Part shown: positions 19,501-31,500 of the stretch, one piece after another
Position numbering within the stretch: the stretch's first letter is position 1
How the letters are laid out: the number at the start of each line of letters is the position of its first letter
Assembly: GCF_030463565.1 (NCBI RefSeq)
Contig: NC_134643.1
Span: 16,815,606-16,879,605, forward strand
DNA from: Pelecanus crispus
Lineage: Eukaryota > Chordata > Aves > Pelecaniformes > Pelecanidae
DNA length: 64,000 nt
Direction: 5' to 3'
Program-made: the position numbers and the translations under genes
The notes under the pieces: generated by a model
Told to the model about the DNA's origin: nothing
The model's database searches: none
The model's input: only the letters and a program-made list of their open reading frames with translations

Positions 19501-22500
19501 ACTCTAGCTGTTCTGCAAGTTCTTTCACGACACGGTCTAGGCTTTTGGCATCTGTCTCCAGCGCGCTCAGGTCAGTGTCCGTGCTATTGCTCTTCACTGC
19601 TAAGGCTGACAGGTTTTCTTCTATGTCAGCTATCTTAACTGTAACATCTGCTGTCAGCTTTCTGTAAAACAGAGGCATAGGACTGAACAGGGGGAGGAGG
19701 AAGGGTTGTAAGCCTCGGTGCTTCACTTCACTGAAGAGCGGTGGTTAGAGACATGCTGAGCTTCTCCCACAGCAGGACCTGTCCTCCTCAGTGGAGCTGT
19801 GATTTGTAACAACATGTGTACCTAGAATACTGTTTTGTTTCCTTTATCATACAAAACTACTTTTTAATCTACAGCATGTTTATAAACTCAAAGCACCAAA
19901 TTGCTCAGAAAACAGCTGCTTTGTGTAAGATTAACTGGAGGCAGATTCCAGAGGACTGGTGTAATGCTCTTGTATCGTGGCAACTGCATAGGTCAAAGTT
20001 GACTACTATGATCCATACATAATTTGCTTCCCATCCCACACAGCTACAAATGCAGTTTTGATTACTACGAGCTCATGGGACAGAGTTGAACTTCAGGAAG
20101 CTGGGGGGCAAGGCTTAGTTTTAACACAAAGGATTCTTTTAACTTGTCTGTGAAGATCCCTCCTCAGCAGCCGTTTCTGTAGGGCTATGAAAGAAAACCT
20201 CCCACCCTCAGCATTCAGCATGGCCTCAGCGAGCCACAGAGCAGGCTTTAGCTAGTGGGATAACCCTAAAAGGAAAGGCAAGTGTATGTTACACATCAGT
20301 GCTGCTGTGGAACAGAAGTGGGCACAGGAAGCTATTCCCATCGATGGTGATCTCACCGATCCAAGTGTTTCCTCATTCTGAAAGAATCAGGCAGTATTTA
20401 AGCTCTGTGATCAACTTACAGCTCTCTCAATAGCTCAACAGCCTGCTGTTTTCCAGGAGTCCTTCAAAGCCCAGTACTTCTATACAGCCAGAGAGGAGCA
20501 AGAACAGATACATATATACACGTTAGGGAAAAGCAGCTCCTCAGCTGCTCTGACCTGCCTCAGTACACGCAGAGCCCAACTGCAGCAGCAACCCCCAGCT
20601 CTCCAGCTGGAGAGAGGGAGCTGCAGGGCACAAGCATATCCCTAATTGAGACATTTGTGCTTTAATCCTTGGCCCTCTGCTTTGTGCAGTCCCCTTCACA
20701 ATGCACAAGCAAGCTCAAGCAGTTGCACGCAGGGCTTAGAAAGCATCTGTAATCCTACTTGATGTTAGTGCCCCATCTCCAAAAGCACAAACTACCATCT
20801 TTTGTATGCTTAGCCCTGAAACAAAATACAAAGCTCCTACCCTGAGAAAAATGGAAACAATCCTTGTTATAAAGCTGGTGCTTCCCCCACACACAGGCTC
20901 AGAGTGCAGAAAGGAGCCCAAGTTTCCAACTCATCGGCTACACAGGAATTTAATCTCTCCCCTCTTCATTCTCTCACATAATAGCAGTGTTTGTCCTTTG
21001 CCCCGGGGGAGCGCAAGGCAAGCTGTGAGTGGCTTGGCGGTAATTAGCTGCCTGGTGTGCAGTGGGAGCAGGACAACCCCTGCCCAGAGGATGGCAGCTA
21101 TGCTGCTCCTACCTTCCCCAGCCAGGTCTCTGCTTGTGGGACGGATGCTCGCTGCTGGTGCTGAGCATGGTGAGGTCCTCCACCAGCACCAGGAGCCGCA
21201 GCGCACCTCGCCCAGCCAGAGGAGCGGAGGCGGGATGTCCTCAGCTCAGCGTGGGGGCATCAGTAACTCAAGTAAACCCCAGCTCGCTGGCACTCCCACT
21301 CCTTCCCTTAGCCACGTAACTGCGACTGTACTCACTCTGCTTCCTCGAAGAGATTCCCAATGTTCTTCAGGGGCTCGGCAGCTGGATTTTGAGCGATGAT
21401 GGTTTTAATTTCACTGAGTTTCTCCTCCAGGGTGTTGAGCGTCTGCTGGTATGGGCCAGTGACTCCAGTGATTTTGAGGGCATTAGCCCTATCCAGGAAC
21501 TGCTGGGTCCTATTAGCCAGCTCGCTGATGATCACATCCCAGAGGGCGAAGCACTGGTGGCATGGCACGCAGTCGGGGAAGAAGCCCGAGTAGCCCCGGG
21601 AGCACTTGTCACAGCGTGGCCCTTCCACCCCTTCGTTGCAGATGCACTGCCCGGTGGCACGGTCACATTGTGGGGTCTGGATGCCATGAGGATTGCAATC
21701 ACAAGCTGGAAGGAGAAGGTGGCATGCATGAAGGCTACGGTGAGGGAAATGACGTTGACATTGGCATGGAGAAGGAAAAAAATTCAACCAGTTGTAATGA
21801 AGTAAGGAAATGAGTATCAAAGTGGTCTGTGTCTGCATGATAATCAGCTAATTATGGATGTGTCTGCTTGGGTATGGGGGAACCAGGGCTGAGTGTGAAA
21901 GAGGAGACAAATAACTCTAGGAGAGACCAGGATTTGCAGATCTCAGAAACAGGCACAAGGAAGGATAGACACTTTTGCAATGTTTGGATGTCAACTGGAT
22001 AGCAATTGAAGACAAAGATCCCAGTTTCACTCCTACAATGAAGAGTAAGTAATGTAAGACTTTCCAGACAGGAAAAGAAACAACAGGCAGGCACATAGCA
22101 GAGGGATTTAAGAGCAAAACATGAGTGAAACAGAAAAAGTGAAGAAGGAACAACCATTTACTGTCTCCTCCAGCACAGGAGTAGGGGTCAACTGAGGAAT
22201 ACAGCAGATCAAAAATCAACCACCCTCCCCCTGCACCTCCCACAAACAGCACAATAAAAGGAGACAGTTGATTACACAGCACTTAACTAAGTGGCGGAGC
22301 TCCCTGCCGCAAGGCACCATGCGTGCTAAAAGTTGAGGTGGCTTCAAAGAAGTACATGACAAATTTATGGACTAACAGCCCTTGAGAGATCTTCTATGCA
22401 GAGGTACAGGGCCTGGCTCAGGAGGTGCTCCTGCCACAGATGGTGGGAAAACACACAACCTGCATCAAGGAGCCTGGCACTGGGCTGACATTTTGGTTAT

Positions 22501-25500
22501 ACAGAAAATGGGGAAAAAACATCAGGCAGAGGAAAGTAGAATAGAACAAAGAATGTGGTCATGGACAGCCCTGTCTGAGGGAGAAGAGAGAAGTCTTCTC
22601 CAACACAGGTGCTAACAACCAAGAGCCCACACACTGCTTGTCACAGGCAAGTGGGAATGAGGACAATTAACAGATTTTTTTTTTTTTTTTACATTATTTC
22701 ACACTTTGAGCACCAACTCTGGAGTTAGTTTTCACACCTTCCTGAAATGGACTTTCATTCTTATTTTATTTTTGTAACTGTGAACACCTACCTATCTTTA
22801 TATGCTAATCAGGTAAGAGCCGGGGGCTGCAGGTGGTTGCCAAATTGGAGTGATACGGTCTGGGCAACACCCTTTTTTAACAAGCTTTTAGAATAAAGAT
22901 GCACTTCTTTGTCACTAACCCACCACGAAGAGAAGTTACTCAATTAACTTACTGATGCACAGTCACTTCTAAAAGCACAGACACGCTTTGTACACAATAA
23001 CACTATCAGGAGAAGCCTTTCCATGCATTGGGGCTGCCACTTGACCTCTCCTCCTCCTTAATTACACAGGCGGCAGCAGAGGAAATTACCAACCTTCAAA
23101 GCTTTTAATAAAGGGATGTCAGCAAAGAACAAAAAGAGAGGCCTTGAAAATAGGGAGGTCATCTACCTACCATTGTGGCAGAGTACACCCAAAGCAGGTC
23201 AAGCACACATTTCTTGAACAGGAGAAGGGCTGTGATACCTGACAAAAGCCTTCACTTACACATCCATTTACCAGGCATTCTTGAAGGAGGTTAATGGCTC
23301 AAAAAGGTCCATAAATCAATTCACACACTCCAAGCACATGCCCCCTTGAAAAAAGGGCAAAACACAAAGCCGTCTTCAAGATTGTACATCGTTTGCTTCA
23401 ATCCCAAAACATTGGTGGTCTTCAGTTCAAAAATTACACAAAGAGCCTCAGCAGAACAAATCGCTCCTCAACAAAACGACTTTCTTGTACAATGTGAATA
23501 TGATAAGCAAGAGACAGAAATAACTTCTGCTGCCTGCACAATTGAGCAAAATGGTCCTTTGTTCTTTGAATTATACCCTGACACGAGATTGTTTTTACTT
23601 TACATCGAAAGTGCTTAAGTAGTCAACTCGCCATGGAATATGTTCCCTGCGGGCAAACCACTGAGTTCCTGTTTGAAGGAGGTCAGTTAACCCTTCTGTC
23701 AACTAATAAGGCCCTCAGTATAATGATGAATTGTCCAAATTCCTCTGCATAGAAAGAGGCTAAATGGCATGTGGTTTTTCTCAAAGATCCTGAGATCTGA
23801 TCAAGTTACATGAATACTTGCTGCTGGAAAATCAGATCACTATATTTACTTGCGGATTTAAAAAGCTTAAAGAGAAAAAACCTCCCCCATGTCAGTAATT
23901 CTACTCCTGAATACCTGCATGTTCAGGAAAGGCAGATGACATGGCTTTAGTAGCATTTACATGGTAATGTGGATTCCAAAATCTCTCGAGCCAGAAAATG
24001 CCGGGGAAGGGGAGAGGAGAATTTAAGTACTAACGCGTCTGCAAAGTTAAAACCCAAACTCCACGGCTGCCTACCGGGAGATGATAAAGAGCAAAGAAGT
24101 AATTTATTCTAAATACAGCACAACAGTTGGAAGAATCGTCACATTTCTGTAATTCTACAAAACTTCCAAACTGAGCTTTGTGGGATTCACGAGAAAATTG
24201 TACTAGGTGGCTAGAAACATTACTATGGGTTATTTATCTGGTTTGGGATCCTCTATCAAGCCCAGAAGCAGGCAATGCTGGCTCTGCATTACTTGAGTAG
24301 TGTGAATCCAACATATATAAAATGGCTTTCAAAAGGGCTGGTTTCACACTTGCTCTTTCTTTTCTTCATGATCTTCCAAAGTCATTAACCACGCACAGGA
24401 CCACACCAGATTGCAAATCAAAAGGCAAAACTGAAGATAATTTTATCTCTATTTTTAAGTAAAATCACATAGCCTAAAGGAAAAAAAAAAAAAAAAACAC
24501 CCAACCCTCCCTCGGAACTGGAATAAGAAGATTCCAGCAGATTTTATTTTCTTTCCATGTTTAAAATTTGGGAGACATTTCTCCATGTTGGTGGTATGGT
24601 CTGTCTAGCTACTGGCCTCACACAACTCTTCACTGTGGCACTGACTGAAACATTTTTTAAATTCTCACAAAAGCATCACTGCTCCTCTTACAGCTCACAC
24701 CCTGTGAGCAAACCTTTCATCTCGCAAATGACACATGCGTGCCAGTGTTTGGTTACATGCAATTTTCTTTTTTAAAGTCTAGATGACCTTAGCCAAGCGC
24801 TTCAGCCACAGTTGAAATCATCACTGTTCTTCACTCGAGCCCGTCTCTGCGTGCTTCTATGAGATGCTGGGTCCCAATTTCCGGACACCACATTAGTAAC
24901 TAAATTTGGCCAGCCAGATACCCACAGAAGCTGCTCTTCTGCCCTCCAAGGCTATGGGGAACAGGACCTCCACCATCTCCAGTGCCTTTAGTGGAGGAGT
25001 CCCGTATCCCGTGCCCTGGCCACCACCAACTGGCTATTGCAGACCCTGGCACAGAGCACATCCAAGGCCCTGGCAGGGAGCATCTTACAGCACAGTGGGG
25101 ATCAAACCTTCAACTGACTTTAGCTGTGGTGACTTCTCAAGAGGCAGCAAGCAAGCCCGGGACAAGACTGTATAAAGCCTTCTAGGTAGTGAGGAGTGCC
25201 CTGAACACTGCAGGCCACCAGGCAAACAGCTCAGTGCACAGGTTTCACGTCTTTGCCTCATGCAATGCCTGCTTACCAAGCACCCCCTGGCTTCAGTCTC
25301 TGTGGGATTTCAGGGCACAACTTTGTCCTAAAGCGGCAAAAAGGAAACTTTGTCCTAAAGGGACAAAAGCACAGTGACAGTGGCAGGACCCATGTGAAAG
25401 GAAAGGAGGACCTCCTAGCGGGCGCAGACTAGAAAAGGCTAGCACTGGATTAGCAAATAGCCCATGGAAGACTAACCGCATGCCAAGTTATGCATCCATC

Positions 25501-28500
25501 ATTCATGACGGTGGGTGCACATCCACCAAAAGGATTCATGTGACATTTGATCATCACCACCAATGAACTGGAATGTGAAAACAGGAGATGCCTTAATTGC
25601 CATCACCTGCTAGAAACAGCGTGAACACCATGCCAGAATGATCCAGCACATCATGCCCAGCATCATTTTTGGCCAAAGTATGCCAGCATCACATCTACGC
25701 ACATTCTTGCTCCTCTACCACCTCCTTTGTTAATGTCCAACTATTCCTATGGCCGCCATGCGAGCCAACTCCTATGCAGCCCCATGCTACTGATGCTCTG
25801 TTACAGCAGTTTTGCTTCTGATGTACTCAAACAGGCTAATGCAAACACAATCTTCAAAGTAAAGCTTGGCTCTGGAGATTTCGGCTCTAACCAGCACACT
25901 CAGAAGTCTGACGTAACACTTGAGTAGCTATACCACATCTAATTCTAGCATATGCCTAGTTAATCTAATTTTGCCCAAGAACAAGAAACACACAGGCACA
26001 TCTAGGGATGCACAAGTGTTTCAGATATTATCCAGTAGCTAGTGATGGCTTTATACTCCACCTAACATAGTATCTGTGCAATAGGGAAAGACATAAAGTC
26101 CTGTAAGCTTTTTAAATGCCTTACCTATGCTTACATGACTAGAAATTGGGAGAAGTGGCTCATTTTGCACTGTAAAACCACACAGATGCCGAGTTTACTG
26201 CTTGACATTCAGATGCCTTAACCAGTTTGGGTTGGAAATGGCCTTCAAGACAAATGGTTGATTATTCTCCCTTGATACAGAGGGGTGAGCCAAGGCTGGG
26301 GTGAAGGGCTGCAAGTTAACAGAGTGGGTTGCCTGCTTTGAAGATCAGTTAGACAGGGATCAAATCTGTCCTGGGTAAGCAGAGCAGGACACTGCAGTAC
26401 CTCCCATGGAAAACATAGCGGAGGAAAAGAAGTTTTTTGAAATCATTGGTCAAAGATCTGGGGGTTTTCAAAGGAGCATTTACTAAGTTAAACAATAGGT
26501 TTCTGTTTAAAAATGTCATTTTGGAACTGGGTGTATTGTTTTCTTTAACTGAGGTTAACTCAATCAGACATTCTTCTGTGGCATACTCGGACTTCAGTGA
26601 AATCACATTTTTGACAGGAAAATTTTCTAGCCAAATTCTTCAGTCAGGATCTGCTGATTAGCAACTTACGAGTCTAAAAGATTGTAGCTGCATCTATTCA
26701 CAAATGCATGTGTACATATGTACATGCACACACAGATATCCATGGATAATTTTTTTACCACCTTGAGCAATGCATTTCTCTTTTAGTAATTTTTTTTACT
26801 GATCTTAAAGTAACAGTCATGTTTATTGAATGTAGACTTGTAGAAACCTACGGGGAGAAATCCCAAAGTAAACGACTACCTCAAGTGGTTTGCTTCAAGC
26901 TCACAAGGATCTTTCAGTTACTCTGACACCTCTGCTACCTTTCCCACTGAATTTAAATATTTAGAACTCACTTCCATTTAAACTACTGTAATTTAACATA
27001 TGACATATTTGCATATCACCATTTAAACTGTGTCAGAGCAGCTGATACTACAGCTGAGATGATATAAAGGATACTGAAAGGGCTGTATGAAGATCAGTTT
27101 AATGCCTTATTGCAGGATGCTAGGAACAAGCAAGTGTCATGCATTATCCTACACAGAACAGGATCATTTTTGCAGAAATATTTTCTTTACTGCTTGAGAT
27201 CGGGGACAGAGAGCATCAGATATTTAACTCCTCCACAGCAAAAAAACAAAGGGTTTGTTCAAACATGATTTCCTGGCGTCACTTCCCAGTGGTAGTGAGG
27301 CACTATGATGATAAAACCATTCAGCAATTTGTAAGGTTGAAAGTTTTGCAGAGCTAGCAAATTTCTTCTGAATAATTAGCTATTGATTCAAATCACCCTG
27401 CAAGCATTTTGCTAACTCCTCAGCATTACGATTTTCAGTATGAGTGTTAAGATAAGATCCCAGCCTAGAATTACTAGAGTTGTGCTGCATTTTAACATGC
27501 TAGTGGACCTTGCTGAAAGCGCAATTTTCTGGAAACAATCAAGATACATTACAATATTTTAAGACCACAAGTCAATTTACATTATAAAACTCAAAGTGAA
27601 AACTCTATTTTCTTTAGTGTAGAATTTGTCTGGCTTCCTTTAGACACTTATCACAAGGAAAAGAAACATGTGCTAATCTTTCTCTCTGCAGCATAAACAC
27701 CTCCTATAAAAGCAGCCTACGTGACTAGTTTAAGACCCAGGTGTTAAATGAAGACTACAAAGCCTATTCTTAAATGGCAATGGGGTAATTTTCAGTGAAC
27801 AGATGTTTTGGCACCAGGTACATAACAAAGACTAAAAACTGAGAAAAACAACTTTCTGCCAATGTCTGCAATGAGTATTTGATAAGAACATGACTTTTTT
27901 TTCATCTTGGTTCAATTAAATTCTGGTTTTTATAATAGGACTTGATGCTCAAGTCCAACATAGAAAAATATTGACATGGGTATGCTTCTTGTAAAGGAGA
28001 GATAGCAATACAACCTAACTTTCAATCTCATACAGTACCTTTTACTAACTGCACTCTGTTCTGTTTGTTCAATTTATTAAAACAGTAATGATAGTAAAAT
28101 TGTCAACACCTTTACATTATATGAAACACATAAACTTCAAGTATCTACTATGCAAGGCCATTGTTTGAGCTGCATCTGTAGCCACACCGTATCTCAGAGG
28201 CTTCCTGGGAGCCTGGAGCCTCCTGCCAGAAATGTGCTTTGCGGGCTGAAGTTGGAGCAGAGCTCAGCATGCTGAGCCCTGCACTTTGGTTGCCAGGCTT
28301 TGGAAAAGCTCCAGCTGAGTGCCTGGCAGACTTGAGCTTGATGAAATTTGTAATCCTATTATTTACTACCTTAGCAAGGATTTTTATGCACACGCACACG
28401 TTCACGTGCAGGCTCGCGCAGAGCTGCATGTAGTTTGTAGTTGGAGCAGCGGCCAGAGGAGTCCTGCAAATGGGCAGACGATGCTCACTGCACAGCTCCT

Positions 28501-31500
28501 GCTCGCTGTAATCCTCACAGGGACCTGCACGAGGCCGAGAGAGACGCGCTGGGCTTTTCCCTATCCTCTACACCTCTCCTGTGCTTGTTTCAGGCATTAT
28601 ATTAAATTAAACGAGTAACCGTTGTGCTTTTTTAAAGCATGGGGTAAGCAGTCTCCGAAGACCCAGTCCTACAGACTCTCTGTGGCTGGTGGGAGCGTAC
28701 CCAGTACCGAGGTGTCAAGATGCTGCCCAAATGTGGGCACCCACCTTAGCTTGCCCCAGCGGTGTGGTCCCAGTGTGATCTCTGGGGCCATGCAGAGAGG
28801 AGACATCGGATGACACTTTCTCTCCACTGCAGGGAGCACAGACTGCAAATCAAAACACCCAGACCAAGTGCAAAAACCTGCCTACCCCAACTTCTGCTTC
28901 ACCATCTCCGATCTTACAAAGATTTCTAGAAAGCAAGTCACAGGCAGCAGCCAGCAATGGTCACTACCATCGATGGGGATGGTGGGGAAGCGTGCCCTGG
29001 AGTCTGGTTTCCAGCACAGTGTGCTGGGACCCCGGGGCCACATCCGCAGCTCAGTGCTGCTGCAAGCGCCTGGGAACCCGTGGGAAGCTGCGACCTCCGG
29101 CCTGTCCTAGATGAGCCTTTCTGTAGATCTCCACATAGCTGTGTCCAGAGGTTATTTGCAGACACTTGTGTTCACATGACCTCAATTTTTTTTTTTTTTT
29201 TTCCAAACTAATTAAAAAATTTGTAAAGGACATCACAGCAACGTGGACAGTACAGTCCCCATTTCTCAGTGGGGGCTTGTGTCTGTTGGTGCCAATAGCC
29301 TGAAGACCTCTGGTGAAGAGACCACACTTTACTGTCCCTTGAGCAGAAGCCGCTTGCCCTAGCCAGTGGAGCATCCCACCCTGGAGCCGTCAGGACTGAC
29401 GTCCACACCTCCGCATCAGCTCGGTGCCCGCAGCAAAGACTGTCCGTCCATACTCACACGGTTCAGAGCTCTCTTGCCATTCCCCATCCAGATCGGTTTG
29501 TATTTTCTTCCTGAATGTGGCACAAAATGTGGCCGTTTTGGCTGCTTGGGCCAGCACGAGCATGCCACTGAGGGCAGGTGGAAAACGCCACAGCCAGGAG
29601 TCCATGTGTGCCCCTGCAGCTGGAGCCGACGTCTTTGTGACGAATCCCTGTCTCAGTGCCAGCTTCACCCTGGCCACAGGCCATATTTAAGTTATTTTCC
29701 AGGGGCATTGCTCTGTAACTCCTTAAACAGCACCGTTTTCCAGTGTGCCTGCAAACCATTTACGACTGAGACCTGCTACCTGCCCACGTGGCAGCTGCAC
29801 GTCTGCCAGCCTGAACATCACCCCTCCTCTCGCTGGGACTAAATGAGGGCTGAGAAATCGGTTCTCTCTCTGCCGAGGAAGGACAGGAGACAGGGCAGGA
29901 GGCACCACCATGCCGGGGAGACTCAGCAGCGCCGCGGGGCTGGATGTGCTCCACGAGCGAGCGTGTGCTTGGAGCCCATCCAGGGCATCGCGCCACAGGC
30001 TGCTGCGGCTCAGCCCTGGGCACCAGCTCTCCCCTGCCTGCCACAGAGACCTCCCTGGATGCAATCCTGAAGGAAAATCTGTATTTCCACCTGAGTGAGT
30101 CTCCCGTGTCACTTGGGGGCAGAAAGGGTGGCAGGTTGGAAGGAGAGTGTGGAGCTTGCATGGTAAGAACAGGCTCTGAAGAATATATTCTCTCTTTACT
30201 TCAGAAATGTTAAAAAGAGGTTTTCACATGCTCAAAAGGCAGCGGAAACTCCATGAGAGGCCAGAAATGCTGGTACACGGCAAAATCCTGCTGATAAGGT
30301 ATGCTGATGGACTCTACCAATAAACCCTGATGGAGACAGCTGATACCAGCAGACAATCCCTGCCCCCGAGCGGGCAGGGTCAGCGTCCCTCACCACGCCA
30401 GAACACACACAGCCTCCCGGAGAAACCCAGTATGTACTCAGGAACCGGGACAATTCCCCAGTCCTTTCATCTGCAGCGTTAACCAAGTAGCTGTGACCTG
30501 CCTATCTGGTTAGATAATGGACTCTAAGGTATCTCCATTGTAAGGGATTTATTAAAGACCACAGCAAGCACATTCCTCCCTGCAGGAAAAAATACCTTAA
30601 TCTACTGCAAACCCTCCTGGCAAAGGCTCCTATTTGAACAGATCAGAGATACAAGTTTGTTCTGGTCTGGACAGTGTTTGAAGTTTCTTTTCCAGCTAAC
30701 GAACAGACTTGTTTATAATGAAAGGACAGAGAGCATCCAGTTTTCTAAGCAAGCGACTTTATGGCGCTCTGTTTTGCGGCATGTAGCTATGGCTAACCCG
30801 CTCTACAGCCTCTGCTAGCTCCTTTATTTTCATCTGAAATATAAGGAAAGTCTCCTACTAAAGCAAAAGCCTTATTTCTTCAGCCTCCCTAACAAGACAG
30901 AAGAGGAGACAGGAGTCTTCCACTACATACAAATGAAGGGCAAAGGAAACTCGTTTCCAGACCAATTCTCAAGCCCAAACACTTGTTTTCTTACCACGCT
31001 GGTAGCATTGCAACCTAACGGTTAAAGAAGAGTTGGTTTCTACACAGAGATGATTGTTCCTAAATAAGGGTCCCACAAGAAATGAAATAAACCAGGCAAG
31101 GGTGGGGCCGGGCTCCTGCCACGCCTCCTGTCCCCAGAGGCACCAAAACCCAGGGAGCAGACCCCGCCATGCCGCCCTCCCTCATTTCCAAGGCTCGTGC
31201 GGGCTCTGGCGGGGTCACCAGAGGGGCTGCTCCTGGCAGGGGCGTCCCAGCGCACCAGGGGTGACCGTGTGCCTGGCCACCGGCGTGCCTGGCCACCGGG
31301 TCATTTCCAAAAGGAGCAGGCAGGGTGCACCGGAGCGGGCGCCGGGCTGGGACTCACCTTGGCACTCCACGCCTGGGTCGCCCCAGAAGAGCTCCTGGCA
31401 CTCCCGGCAGGTCCGGCCTCCAAAGCCCCGCATGCACTGGCACTGCCCTGTGAACTGCCAAAAAACAACAAGAGACGCGACCACCTCAGCGGCTCCCCCG

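Larger units (their letters stand above)
21706..31357 (-). other. LAMB1: LAMB1 largest intron (9.65 kb)
   Basis: Much longer than any other intron here. The left two thirds are AT-rich and featureless, with homopolymer runs near 22676-22690, 24480-24498 and 29189-29203. A GC-rich block runs about 28900-30110, and a shorter one about 24840-25470. I see no exon, RNA gene or recognised transposon. The open frames in the GC-rich parts occur on both strands at once, which marks them as chance. Confidence 0.7.

Noticed and set aside
20806-21399. 197-codon plus-strand open frame
   Set aside because: Runs antisense across the LAMB1 exon 24 border; no similarity seen.
26215-26260. ggttggaaatggccttcaag, briefly resembling a CR1 LINE tail
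   Set aside because: The typical CR1 3' end and octamer repeat are absent and similarity stops after about 20 bp. I found no convincing CR1 anywhere in the window.
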